A DNA stretch of 64,000 nt from Phaseolus vulgaris (GCF_000499845.2 NC_023758.2:32988816-33052815); one strand, 5' to 3'. Counted from the stretch's first letter, positions 35,214-47,689 are shown. Numbers and translations: made by a program. The notes: a model not told the origin generated them from the sequence alone.

Positions 35214-36090
35214 CTTTTATCATTTTGTCGACCTCTTCGAGAGTACTTTTTTCAATGGTATCTAACCTTACGATAAAATTTAATATTTGTGGTTTTAACA
35301 TAAAACCTGCATCACCAAGATAATATTCTCCTACAAACATTGTACAAACATGTATTAGTCCTCAAAACTATGACCTTAGTATTCTTATGTAGACCCAAAA
35401 ACCTTAAACTGACATTCTAGAATGACCAAAAGATCTTCTCGTATGAATGTTTCCTTTAATATCCTTGAACCTAAGGTGGTTTCTTCCCATCGTGCCATAA
35501 CATATGTGAATTTCATGTCGAAATCACAAGCTAAGAATATGTTTTGAGTTGACCAATCTTTTATTCCTCGAAAATGAGGTGCATCACCATGTGAGACATT
35601 CACATGTACATGAGTGTCATTTATGGCCCCCAAACAATCCTAATGTAAACTAAAATTGATATTTAAAAAAAAACAAATAAAATAACTATTATGACAAATG
35701 TAAGTGAATTTTTTTTAAAAGAATCTTGTAAAATCGGTTGTTCTGTAAGATTTGAGTTTGGACAACACAACCATGTGGTTGATATAAAAATTCCCCATCC
35801 AACATCAAAACCGCATTCAATACGTAATAAAAGTGAAGAGAAAATGGAAAAAAATGAAACATTTTGATTCTTCACATTATGTCCAATAAAGTGGAGAAAT
35901 TTAGCAACTTGTTCTTCCATGTTGATCGATATGCATCCTTAACAAGTTCGATTTTCCTAATTTGTTGACATAATTCAATAAATGCTTGTGGTCTCATGCA
36001 AATAATGTCACAAGAACGTTCAGTGTGCCACAAGTACTCCATAAGTTATTGTCTACGACACTCTTTTTGTGGTTTGAACTTGGTGATAGA
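35214..36090 (-). mobile_element. PIF/Harbinger transposase remnant (HARBI1-like DDE nuclease)
   Basis: Minus-strand pieces in order: RPQAFIELCQQIRKIELV near 36000-35930; EEQVAKFLHFIGHNVKNQNV (35920 downward); then CLGAINDTHVHVNV with the first catalytic Asp at about 35625; PHFRGIKDWSTQNIFLACDFD (second Asp); MARWEETTLGSRIL; and YYLGDAGFMLKP near 35320, which carries the third-acidic-region residues. Frames are broken between pieces. The solo LTR abuts the transposase at 35213. The family normally cuts and pastes with 3-bp TTA/TAA duplications; ends were not found. Inactive. Confidence 0.83.
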
Positions 36091-36394
36091 GTTCGTTGTA
36101 TCACTTAACATACACAACAAATTCAATCCAAAATTAATGATGGAAATGATCATTACTGATGCATCTTGTGTGTTTTTTTATTTGTTTTTGCATTTATGAA
36201 ATTAGATTCATGTTCGCACGAGCAACATTGTTATAAATTGCAATTGTGTCCTAAAAATCTTCTATCTTTGCCTCCTCAAAATGTGGTGGTGAATTGCTAT
36301 TGTTATCCATGTAATGTTGACCTTATCATTGACAAGCATAAAACAAAATTTACTTTAACAACTTGTATATAAAATTTCATGTCTTACACATTTT

Positions 36395-36713
36395 GGTTAC
36401 TGTTAAAGTTAACAGTTAATGGTTAGAGTTAGGAGTAGGGTCCAAGTTACGGATACACACAGAATAGTTTGAGTTAGAGTAATCCTAACCATTTTGAGTT
36501 GGAGTTACTCTAGTAGCATTAATTCTAGGGTTACAGGCAAGTTTAAGGGTAGTGTTAGATTAGGTTTAGGATTATGCTTAGGCTTATGGATAAGGTATGT
36601 GTTAGGGTTGGATTATGTTTAAGGTTAAGTTTATAATTGGAATTAGGATTAGAGTTATGATTTGGGTTAGGGTTATAGTTACAATTATGGTTAAGGTGGG
36701 TTAGGGTTAAATG
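36395..36713. repeat. Degenerate GGTTAG/TTTAGGG-like interstitial tract
   Basis: About 300 bp of irregular GGTTAGGGTTA, GTTAGAGTTAGG and GGTTTAGGATTA variants. It resembles an eroded telomere-like repeat: plant telomeres are TTTAGGG, and here 6- and 7-base steps are mixed. It could equally be a diverged minisatellite. Confidence 0.65.
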
Positions 36714-38849
36714 ATGCAGTTATGAAAATTAAAAACATATTAGTGGAAAAGCAATTATAACCATGTTAAAAAAAATAAAAAAACACAAATCACCAATAAC
36801 ATATATCATATTCTTAATATGCATGTTCAAGGTAAACAAAACTCAAACTTATGAATTATGAAAAACAAGAATAGCTAGACCAACACCAACTGCAACCAAG
36901 AACGAACACCAATAGCTAACCACCAACCTTAAACCAAGTCAAAGAAATCGATTATTCACAACAAAACACGCAGTTATTAATCGATTATGGGTTAAAATAT
37001 TTTGAAAATCCATTTTCGGTTATGGTAATCGATTATGGCTTACCTCCAAGTGTTGGTTCCAAGTTTGAATGTTGGATCCAAGTTTGAACGTTTTTTCAGA
37101 AATAGTTTCTTTGATCCTCCACACATAAGTTCTCCCAAACAAACCAAATATTGAAATGAGAGTAAGGAAAGCTCCCAAATGCTCTCAATGGAACTAGAAA
37201 AAAACATAAAGCGTTATGCAAGAGGAAATCTGAAATAGTGGACAAGACGTTCACGATCACAAGCTTTTGAAACAAATTTTTTTTAAAAACTGTCAAAGAT
37301 GCTCTTTGCATGGATTCACTTCTACATGATCGTGTCTAAGTGATTTCAATGCTTCAATTTTCACGTGCAAGGTACGCAAAAAAAATCAATGCTGACCAAG
37401 CACAATTAAGTAAAAACATATATATATATATATATATATATAACTTTACTCGACATTTATTACTATTAAGAGAAGAATCAAAATAGTCGCTCACTCACTT
37501 TTTTTTCCTCCTTTTAATCTCTCTTCCATACACAAATCTAAACATGTATAATCCGTACTAACATAAAACTAAACACACTATAAAAGTAATTCTCTCTAAG
37601 ATAGTCATATATTGAGATTTTTAGAAGAACCGAAACCTTTCCGCCAATTTGATTTCTCTAAAATTGAAAATAAAAATGTAAAGTATAATGAAATTGATTT
37701 TCCAAAGTTGACCTTACGCTTATGGCATTCAAATTAAAGAACACAGGACTTGGAGTTTAGAGAGATTTGAGTTTGGCATATAGGACAGAATTTGGGAGCA
37801 TGCCTTTATGAAAGTAAAGTGATACCCCTCCACGCAATTCACAAAAGGACATTGGCGTGTAAAGCCAAATCACAAACACTCCCAACATTTTAAACCTTAA
37901 CCTGTCAGTGCGCGTGAACAACAAATAGTACCATCACAACTGAAATTAAATATTATTAAAGAGAGTTAAAATTATAAAATCATATGGCCATGCCATGGTC
38001 AAAAGAAACTTGCTTACAAAAGGTGGGAATGTGTATGCAATCTCTGTCATAACTTCCTTTTCACTTAGTTAACCTAACCAAATCAATTGCTTCTCCCTAC
38101 CTACCTAATTACTCTCCTATTGCTGCCAAAACTCTTCAAACTTTCTCATTTGCTTTCTAATCATAACTGTTTTAGAACCTCCCATTCTTTATTAAAGTTG
38201 TGCTTGTTTACTCTTTGGTACCAAGGTGAATTCAATTCCTCTGATTTTTAACTAACAAATAATTGTTACCATGATTTTGTCTTCAAAAGAAAGAAATAAA
38301 GCGTGGAAGAAAAGAAATAAGTAACAAATAGGTAAAGTTTTAAACTATTTTTATTGAGTGAAAAAGATATATTTTGAGCAAGTACCTTGTATAAGTTTCT
38401 TTCTCTCTTCACTTTACTTGCATTCCTAATAGATGAATATTCCTTGGAATCGATTTCTTTTGTGCTGTTACTTTATTTCCTCGCACATAGTCGACAGAAA
38501 ACCTGTTCTTAATTCCACAGTTGCCAAAATTGAAACTGATCTTTGATTTAAACAAATAGAAGCCAAAAATATTCAATACTTAATCCTACAATAATTAAAA
38601 AATTTAATTTGTCAGTGTCACTAAGCAAGACCAATGTTAAAATCGTATTTAATTAATATGTCTTCTCCTACTAAATTATTGATGTTTTTATTTAGCTTCT
38701 CAACTTCGTTTCCAAGTTCTTAATGTTTCTGAGTTTCTAAGTGTCAATGGTTTTATTTTTTCATTAATGTTCCTATAAGGTGTTATTTTTTTTTATAGAG
38801 TTTAGAGTTTAGGAATTTGCACGAGTTGGTAGGTAAGCTTATTATACTA
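36714..38849. other. Intergenic sequence with AATCGATTA-type motifs, no gene
   Basis: At 36948-37037 the motif AATCGATTA recurs three times, similar to the TAATCGATTG motif in the copia LTR at 52327; this may be an LTR scrap. A TA microsatellite is listed separately. Otherwise nothing is recognised. Confidence 0.35.
37418..37442. repeat. (TA)n microsatellite
   Basis: About 12 uninterrupted TA units. Confidence 0.95.
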
Positions 38850-39213
38850 TGTTACCTCTTGTTCTTGGTTTGGATACTACTAACGCTGGTCTTTGGCCAA
38901 AATGCAGGGGTGAGTTAATTTTGGCGCTTTTGAAGGTAAGCTTTTGAAGGGCCAAAATGCAGGGTTTTTGTGTGTAATGCTTAGGCTAAAAGAGAGGTTA
39001 ATAGAGTCCGATTAGGGTAGTAGCGTTTTATTTTTAATGTGAGATGTCATTTTGGAGGTTGTAGTTATTGTATTTTGTTTGTTGGTCAAGTGCTTGTGTT
39101 GAATTGGTTGGCTTTGGTCAATTAGATTTGAACACTCCTAAAGTATCTGTATAAGGGTTGAGATACCTGAAGTGTCTCATTTTATTTTATTTATTCTTTG
39201 CTGATAAAAAAAT
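38850..39213 (+). mobile_element. Possible LINE 3'-end fragment
   Basis: Ends in TTTGCTGATAAAAAAATG, like the GTGATAAAAAAAAATG end of the LINE at 2644-3726. It also contains an internal duplication of GGCCAAAATGCAGGG and AAGGTAAGCTT (about 38898-38966). No coding segment supports it, so this is a weak call. Confidence 0.35.
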
Positions 39214-41839
39214 GTGTTATTTTGGGTTAAGAATTTAAATTGTAGATATTTAATGATTTTAAATGAAATATTATTTATCAATAATATTAAATGTATCTTG
39301 AATAACATTGTTGAAATAAAAGTGTAGGGTTGGAGTATTCATGGACAACAATGTTGAACTGGGTCATTATCTCATTATTATGTTTCCCAACTTAGGTGTA
39401 TGGCATGTTAAGAACAGGTAATTATGTTGAAAACTTTAGGTTTGGTTGGTAGTGTGAAAAGTAATAATCGTAAAGCATTATTAGGTGATGGCATTTGGAA
39501 TCTGAAGAACCATTTTTTCTTTTTAGCACTTGATTACGTGATCCCATGTAAACAAAAAGACCTTAATTCAACAACGGGTAAAGAATAAAGTGATTTTGGA
39601 GAAGATTAAATAATAATTGTTGATCCATGACCAAGACTATTTTGCGGCTTACGAATAATGAAGAAGATGAAAGTAACAGATTTTGAAGAACATAAAAGTA
39701 ATGAAGAAGCAAGAATTTTTTTCTATGCTTTTCGAGGCCAATGAAGAAGCAACTAGTGTTAAAATGTATGTATTGATCCCTTTGGTTTCCTTCACTTACG
39801 GATCTTTCCTATTTCATATCCAAAAACGGTGCTGCAAAATCACGTAAATTTAGCATTGGATCTCGCTTTTAAATATTAATTGGTTTAGCTAAAAGTCTGG
39901 GATCAACCAACATGGCTCAAAAATCTCACTTACTCCATCTAAACCACGTGTTTTGTATAATATATTTGTAATACTGTGTACAGCGTAACTTAAATAATCA
40001 TAATCAAATACAATACTTTTTTTTAACCCAAATCTTGTTTCAAATATAAATATATATTATATAAGGAATTACATTTTAGTCTCAAAAAATTATAGGAACA
40101 CATATATCTCTAGCTTCTATAAGGAAGTAAGACATATTCCTAAAGATTTGTATTAATTAAAACCCATCATATATTAACATTTCATCCATACTAATAGAGG
40201 TTGGCCTATAAATTATAATTTAATGATAACATTTTAAATATTTTATTTTTCAAATGTTTTGTTTGGATAAGATAATTTAATTTGGATAAAATCTTTTAAT
40301 TATAAAAAATATAAAATATAAAATATAATTTAAATATTGAATAATTGTTAATAATTTAAAATTATCAACATTGATGATGTTTTGTAGTTGATCTTGATTG
40401 ATATTTTTCAATCGAAATCCATGAAGATTTTTTCAAATCATATTGAAAAAGTTTTATCTCAACTAATTTTAGACAAAATTGTTTTTAGTTGATTAGACTA
40501 TAATTATTTTTCACATCAATCAGGGTTATTTTTGTGATATTTTTTTTAGTTTTTTTTTGACTTTTTGATCCTTATTGGTTGAAAATTTCTCTAAAATGAT
40601 ACTAGTAAGAAAATTCTAATTAATGTTGGTGGAAAGTTTTCCTAATCAACATTAGAAAAACAATTTAAACAAGTTATTGACATAATAACATTGATGTAGA
40701 TAATAAAAAAAATAATGACCACCGACAACAAAATTTATCCACAAGGAATGTCAAATGAAAGGAAAGTCTGACTAATGTTGATTGAAAAATAATTCTGACT
40801 AAAATCGAGTTAATAAAAGAATACGAATAGAAGAAACACAAATTTGAGAATGCAAAAAGTTTTAAATTTTTATAATTTTTTGTGAAATTCAAAATTCTAT
40901 AATTTAAATAACTCAATTGTTCTCATCAATTTCTAATTTTTTCTTTTGAATTTTTTTTATCAAAACACATTTTTATCATAAAAAAACCTATTTTACCATA
41001 AGACGTTTCAATTTTTCTATAAAAATAAACTACTCTAATAAATTTTTTTGTTCAAACATGAAATTATAATTTTATTTTCAAATTAAAAAATTGAATTAAA
41101 TTAATTATCACTTAATCTAAAAATCAAATACAAGTTGAAACACTTGATAAATTTCACAAATTTAAAATCTAAAGTTTGAGCGAATCAAATAGAACATAAA
41201 ATCTTACTAATTAAAATCTAGATTGAAGAAACTGTTTGAAAATTTAATTGTGTTTGTAAATTCAAATTAAAAACAAACATTATTGATTTAAAAAACATAA
41301 TTGGTTTATTGGTGCTTTTTTCTCTGTAATTTTGTTTTTGTTTTTGTCATAGAAGTACTGTTGTGTCTAATGTAAAATATATATTTATTGTTAAAATTAA
41401 AAGTGAAAAATAAGAAGAATTTTATAGGAAGGATTGGTGTTGATAAGATGGGTCATATCTTGACTTTGTTAACAATAAATTCTTCATTTCCTAAACTTGG
41501 TATACAGGTCAATATATAGAGTTTATTTTCACCAAAACAATCTTACTATTTGTTGGTTGTAAGGTTAAATGTGGTCACTCACAACTTCAATCACTTAAAG
41601 GTTTCTTAGCATGAGATATAAGCCAGGTTTTCCTGGTGAACCAAATTTTCATTATAGCAAAATTTGTCATTATTATTATTATAATGACATAAATAATCTT
41701 GTTGGTGTATGTAAAAGTTTTTAAAGATATCTTCCTGTTTGCTTAAGGCGATGATATTATATTAATAGAGTATACAATTTAAATATATTTTTTTTTGGTC
41801 AAGTTTATGGTGTCACTTTTCGTGAATCTTCTAGCTATG
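39214..41839. other. AT-rich intergenic sequence, nothing recognised
   Basis: Read on both strands; only AT-rich sequence and short unsupported frames. Confidence 0.45.
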
Positions 41840-42620
41840 GTGTTGATAATTAACCTTTTAAAGGGCTGAATCTTGACCTCTGACTTCATCATCTCGAGAG
41901 TAGTGATTTATAACGTTCTTTTTGTTGGTGAGTTTCTTCTCGCCTTTGATGTTAATAATGTCTTTATTGTTGGTCATTGTCTTTCTTAATAAATTTGAGC
42001 TGGTGCCTAAACCTTCACCAACTTTTATCTTTTCTTTCAAGGTCACATGATTTTTTAGTGAATTCCATAATTTTGTTGAAGGTGACAATATTTGTTTTGA
42101 GTTACATTTGATGGAGTTGGAACTTTCCTTTGAGTCAAAATAACCTCAATATTTAAAGGTTCTTATAAGATTCATTCTTATTGTGTTTCATTGAGGTATA
42201 ATAAGTGAAACATATACCATGATGTACTCATAATTTCCCCGTAGTTGGACTTTCTTACAACATTTACCGAATACTTTCATCGTTGGAGCAGTACACTCAG
42301 ACCTAATTATGTAAGTTTTTTTATTCTTCAAGTTGTATCAACTTGACAACCTTGGACCTAACTTGTTTAGATATGTATTGTGGGATTCATATATAGACTA
42401 TTAGAGAATGGTATCACCCTCAATGTCGTTACCATGTGGTGTAACATCATTTCAAGATTAAAATTCCTAATATTCAAAGCCACTTTGCCAACTATTTTTG
42501 TAGATACCGTTAAAGGTTTTTGCCAGATATTGATCAAGATAAAATGGATTTCAGGTGAAAGTGTTTGGCTCATGCCAAATTGTGTGTTAAATTTCGTAAC
42601 AAGTGTGTCGTAATTTCATA
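41840..42620 (-). mobile_element. Ty3/gypsy gag remnant
   Basis: The minus frame 42573-42367 carries KVALNIRNFNLEMMLHHMVT and LRVIPFSNSLYM, matching the C-terminal half of the gag capsid found in the same family at 53470-53650 (SLNVHNL, HHMVTTLR-type). Downstream, KLIQLEE and a basic region (42088-41858) correspond to the linker before the zinc knuckle. Isolated and inactive. Confidence 0.75.
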
Positions 42621-44024
42621 GCTTTAAAGAAAATGGGGAATACTCAACAAAATACAACACCATCTTTAATATATTATGTGATAACTTGAATAAAATAACA
42701 TGTTTTCATTTAGATTCGTGGTGCCATTATATTTATCTACTAACGTTTATTTTATAAAAAGAATTATGCTTATTCACAGTTCATTTGTTTTGTAAATACT
42801 ATTTGATTTAAAATCTTAATTATTCCAAAATATTCTTACAAAGCTAATAGTCCTCCACATGAGTAACATCTCTTGTGCGCTAAGGTATATTATTTATTAT
42901 GCTTAAATATTTGAAGAAAAAAAATATCATTAAAATATATTAATATTTAAATCAAATGAAATTTTATGAGTATGTATATATTTTAAAATCTTTATATTTA
43001 TACTATTTTTAATTACCTTTTACTTACGTGAATTCTATAAAGCATTTCATTCATCCTTAACATAGTGTGTATCACGAAAATATAAACATATATAATACTG
43101 TAAATAGATGATGTTATTTGATCTAGATACTTCGATTTGCATTCCATACAAGAGGATTACTCAATATTTGTACAGAGTTACGTTTCCAAAACCTTGCTTG
43201 CCATAATCAACCGATGATAATTATTTGTTAGCTTATAAGCAAAATAACTTTCGATATGTCAAAAATAAAACATCTGATTATCATTAAACTAATTATGACA
43301 ATAAAAATAATAATAATGCCAACTAAAGGAAAGACTTAAATAAAATATTCTAGTTGAACTATAGGTATCTTGATTCTTGCTGATTAAAGAAATAAGAGAG
43401 TCAAAGAAACACTTTAGTTTATCAATTTGGGTTTGCTTTATAGTTGGAGCATATTAACTTATTTATTTTATTATAAGTTCTAGGTATCAAATAAGAAATA
43501 TTTTCCCATGTGTTCTCATCCTTTAATTAGGTCCTAATTCACTTTGTCATATTTGAATTCTATGTTCTAATTAACTCCAATTATAGCTTTAGTTTGGATT
43601 TAGATTTAAATATTTATAAGAAAAAGATAAAGAAGAATTATTAAAACAAGTGGGCCAAAATTATAATAAAGCCTGTGACCTAATAATTTATCATCTACAA
43701 CTCTTGTAATCTCTTTTTTCTGTTAAGTAACCTAATAATAATAGACATGATTCACTTGAAGGCATGAGCACGTGCCGATGCGTCAAATGCAGTAAAAAAA
43801 TTAACAGAATATTGTTATATATCCCTTTAATTTTTGTTTAATTCATGATGTTACTCCATCATGATCTTTATCTACCTCAACACCCATGCTTAAGATGAAA
43901 GAAAATATTATTGAATATTTATTTAAAGTTTGTTAAGCATGCTGAATTGATTATAATATGCCTTTTATAATTTTAAGTGAACAAATGATATTGATGGAAG
44001 TGTTTGTTGATGTCCATATCATTT
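42621..44024. other. AT-rich intergenic sequence, nothing recognised
   Basis: No coding, RNA or transposon signal found. Confidence 0.45.
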
Positions 44025-44464
44025 ATTATTATTTATTTTTATTAAATAATAATTAAATTTAGAAATAAAAATAATTAGTCACTATATTGACTATATTATG
44101 TTGAAGACTAAATTTTTTTGTATTTAGAGTGATTTCTATTATTAATAAAAATTTATAAAATAATTTTTAAATGGATATTTAAATTAGCTATCAAGGTTTT
44201 AGCTATTAATATTTTAGGTTCTAAATTCGTCTCTAAAAGACTAATAAAGACTAATTTAGAATATAAAGTAGTAAGTAGCTAAAATCTTGGTAGTTAATGG
44301 TTATATACCAATTTAAAAATTATTTTATAAACTTTTATTAATAATAGAAATTCCTTTAGATACCAATAGTTATTTTAATTATAAGATGTCTTTAATTTAC
44401 TCAAATAATAACTAATAATTTTAGTCTTAAAATTAATTTTTATTTAATGATTTTCTTCTACTGA
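44025..44464. mobile_element. CACTA-type foldback MITE
   Basis: Right end GATTTTCTTCTACTG is a mutated CACTACAAGAAAATC terminus. The inner parts (AGCTATCAAGGTTTTAGCTA, ATAGAAATTCCTTTAGATACC) pair across a centre near 44220-44270. The left terminus is eroded, so the start is approximate. Confidence 0.65.
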
Positions 44465-44673
44465 GTTATGAGAAAAAATATTTTTAACTGTCAGAAAACT
44501 ATTTTTTTTCTTAGTGAGAAGAAGGAAGAGGATGCACAAGAAATGAAAACATTGAAGTTAAACACTAATAAAAGAAGAACCCACTTCCTTTAACAACTTT
44601 GGTGAAACACTTTTTTTTTTTTCAATTTTTGTTCAATTCTAAACTTTTGAAACACCTCATGGGTAAAACATAT

Positions 44674-45036
44674 CATTACTAGGAAATTATTAAATAATTT
44701 TTTTAGACACAAATAATAATTAGTTGTTATATTGACTAAATTAAATATTATTTTAGAGACTAAAAAATTATTGATATCTAAATTAATTTTTATTATTAAT
44801 AAATAATTTCTAAATTTGTATCTAATTAACTACCAATTATTTAGATTCGAAACTTGGTAACTAAAACCTGGGTAGCTAATTAGATATCAAGTTAGAAACT
44901 ATTTATCAATAATAAAAACTAATTTAGATACCAGTAAGTTTTTTAGTCTTGAAAATAATATCTAATTTAGTTAATATAACAACTAATTATTTTTTATCTC
45001 TAAAATTGGTTTCTATTTAATGATTTTCTTGTAGTG
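44674..45036. mobile_element. CACTA-type foldback MITE (best-preserved copy)
   Basis: Starts CATTACTAGGAAATTATT and ends AATGATTTTCTTGTAGTG, the reverse complement of a CACTACAAGAAAATCATT terminus. The 363 bp form a near-complete inverted repeat with the centre near 44850. There is no coding capacity. The flanking triplets are TAT and CAT, so a 3-bp TSD is not clean. Confidence 0.78.
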
Positions 45037-45156
45037 CATGATTATAAAAGAAACCTTAATAGAAAAGTGGGTATGAAGACTAGGAACTAAAAGGACATAA
45101 TATTGGAAAGATACCTTAGAATCTAAGTATGAGGTTTGAGGGAGTTAAGGAATTTA

Positions 45157-45437
45157 GTGGAGAATAATCAAGACTCTATTTGACGGAGAGACATTAAAAG
45201 AATTTGGAGAGCAAATGAGTGGAGGAATGCATTCAAAGATAATATTGTTTGGAAATTAGGAGATGGAAAAAATATTAAATTTTGGAAGGATATATGGATG
45301 GAGAATAATCAAGACTCTATTTGGTGGAGAGATATTAAAAGAGTTTGGAGAGCAGATGAGTGGAGGAATGAATTCAAAGATATTGTTTGGAAATTAGGAG
45401 AGTGAAAAATAATTAAATTTTGGGAGGATATATGGAT
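45157..45437 (+). repeat. Tandem duplication (~140 bp x 2) within the LINE
   Basis: Two head-to-tail copies, about 45157-45298 and 45299-45437, each starting GAGAATAATCAAGACTC and ending GATATATGGATG. A few substitutions and small indels separate them. Confidence 0.88.
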
Positions 45438-45732
45438 GGGGAGCACAACACTTAGATATGAATTCCCCATACTATATACTATCTTCAACAATAAGGAGAC
45501 TAGGCTTGATCAAGTAGGGAGTTGACAATATAATAATTGGAGATGAAATTTGGAGTGGACGATGAATTTATTTGAATGGGAAGACATCAAGGCTAACCAG
45601 TTAATGTAACTATTAACAGACATAACTATTAATAGGCATATCATTAGGTCTCTAAGGAGAAGATAAATGGAGATGGAAGGAAAGAGAGAGTCCATTATAC
45701 AATTAAAAGAGGCTATAATACATTACTTCATC

Positions 45733-46383
45733 CACTACAAGAAAAATCCAATTTATCGGACGAAATCCGTAGGTAACAGCTAAAATCCGTAGGTAAATCA
45801 ACATTACCTACGGATTACCCACGAAAAAAAATCCGTATATAATGTTGGCGTCGGTAATTTACCTACGGATACTATGTCCGTGGGTAACGAAAACAGCATT
45901 ACCCACCAACTGCAGTTGGTAGGTAATACCCACTGACTCCAAGTCCCTTGAGATATGTCCATTGAAGCTTTAACCATTACACCAGTCAAGTTTTGTTGTC
46001 ATGTTATGATTATTATTATATTTATGAGTATGATTATCAATATTAATATTAAATATTTTTAATATTATTAAATATTATTAAATATTATTAATATTATGTA
46101 TATAATTATTATGATAATAGTTAGTAGGTAATAAAGATCTGATAGGTCGTAGGTAATAGAGATTCATGAGTAATAGTTGATAGGTAATAGAGATCCGTAG
46201 GTAAAAGTTGGTAGGTAATAAGATCCGTAGGTAATAGTTGGTAGGTAATGCTGAATTTACCTACGGATTCAGAATCTGTAGGTAATGTTGTTCGTAGGTA
46301 ATATCCGTAGGTAATGCTGAATTTACCTACGGACTCAGATCCGTTGATAAAAATTCGTATATAATACTATTTTTTTTGTAGTG
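45733..46383. mobile_element. Non-autonomous CACTA transposon, 651 bp, TSD ATC
   Basis: Begins CACTACAAGAAAAATCC and ends TTTTTTTTGTAGTG, with ATC at 45730-45732 and 46384-46386. Both subterminal regions are packed with CCGTAGGTAA and its reverse complement TTACCTACGG, the kind of subterminal array that CACTA transposases bind. The middle (about 45990-46130) is AT-rich and non-coding. It needs a transposase in trans. Confidence 0.93.
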
Positions 46384-46900
46384 ATCCGATTAGTGAGGAA
46401 GATAGGAGTATGTTTGAAATATTTTGAAAATTGAAGGCACTTTCCATAACAAAAATACTTGTCTGGAGAATTCTTCTTACTAGTGTGTAACAAAATGTAA
46501 TCTATTTAGAAGGGGAGTAGCACTTGACAATACTGTGTGTGATGTGTGGAGATGATGAGATCTCATCTATTTTTCACGTTTTTAGTATGTCTGGAATAAT
46601 TGTTACATGTAGTTGAATGAGTTAGTAGTCCAACATTGTAAGCCAAAATAACATTATCAATAGTCTAGGACATTTAGACTATCAAGGTATGGAAGTTCAG
46701 TTTGGAACTGTGTGTGACTGTACTTGGGATATTTGGGGACAAAGGAACAATGTGGTGTTTAATGCTAATATAGATTCAGTAGAAATTTTCACCTTGGACT
46801 AATTAAAGTCTTTAGCCTTGGATGACTGGAATAGAAAATTTGGCAAATTTCACTATTGCACTGTGGTGTATCCCTTCAGCTACTTGGAAAACTTTAAAAA

Positions 46901-47180
46901 GTAATCTAGCTTCTTAAAATTCTTTTGGCAGTTCTAACTTGTTTCTTAGCTATAGGGCAAAGTGGTGGCTATTGTTTATGTGGTGTAAGAAGTTATTTAA
47001 GGAAGTTGATGATTCTTGGAAGTTTGACAAGGGATCGCCGGGGAACCTTACTAGCTCTCACATTCAACTTAGAAGGAGCTATCAAGAGGAGTTACAAACT
47101 CTGACAACAAGTTATGAATTCTTTTTGGAGTCGAAAATGGGTGAAATTATAAGTATTCAATGCAAAGAGTTAGTTTTGGT
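46901..47180 (+). other. Unrecognised sequence with an open frame, target of the hAT element
   Basis: A frame from 46939 runs into the hAT MITE and ends at 47202. Its pre-insertion part (LRRSYQEELQTLTTSYEFFL) looks peptide-like, but I cannot assign it. It may be the 3' region of the LINE or a gene fragment. Confidence 0.3.
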
Positions 47181-47676
47181 TAGGGATGACAATGTGGGTT
47201 GACTCGCCTCGCATAAAATATGCAGGTTGATTTTACTCACTTGCGCCGCATAAGAGTTGACCTGTGGACCTGCGAGTCAGTTCACATAAGAAATATATAT
47301 TTTTTTAAAAAATTAATAAAAATATCTTTTTAAATAAATTTTGAATAAATTTAATTCTTTTTTTTATTTAGATGCATTAGATAAATGGTTTCACAATATT
47401 ATTCTCATGACACATACATAATAAGATGTGAGCAAAAATTCTAGAATGTGAAATATGAGACTGCATGAAGAATACATGGGGGTGTAGAAAGAAATTTTTA
47501 GATTTTTAAGTTATGTAGGTCATGTGGGTCAACCTACCTCGCCCCGCACATGGCCGACTTGGATTGCGGGTTATGCAGGACGAACCTAAATGGGTCAGCG
47601 GGTTGGAATAGGCAACCTGCCTTGTGTTTTTCTTAGTAGGCCAGCCTGTACGACACGACCTGCTTTGCCATCCCTA
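47181..47676. mobile_element. hAT-type MITE, 496 bp, 8-bp TSD GTTTTGGT
   Basis: Inverted termini TAGGGATGACAA and TTTGCCATCCCTA (reverse complement TAGGGATGGCAAA) are flanked by GTTTTGGT at 47173-47180 and 47677-47684. Eight-base duplications and TAGGG-type termini are the hAT signature. The interior is GC-richer than its surroundings, with repeated GGGTTGACC/GGGTCAACC-like inverted segments, and has no coding capacity. Confidence 0.93.
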
Positions 47677-47689
47677 GTTTTGGTGGCTA

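Larger units (their letters stand above)
45050..46900 (+). mobile_element. LINE RT C-terminal remnant, interrupted by a CACTA element
   Basis: Frame-broken translation gives KWLRELRN-like start, then NNQDSIWWRDIKRVWRADEW, VWKLGDGKNIKFWKDIWM (twice, in a tandem duplication), and after the CACTA insertion the RT zinc-binding region (KLKALSITKILVWRILL, CVMCGDDEISSIFHVF) and the end DIWGQRNNVVFNANID near 46760. Stops and frameshifts make it dead. The coding phase across the CACTA insertion is restored when one ATC target copy is counted. Confidence 0.8.

Noticed and set aside
36166..36372. Open frame of 68 codons next to the Harbinger remnant
   Set aside because: No similarity to the transposase N-terminus and no other support.
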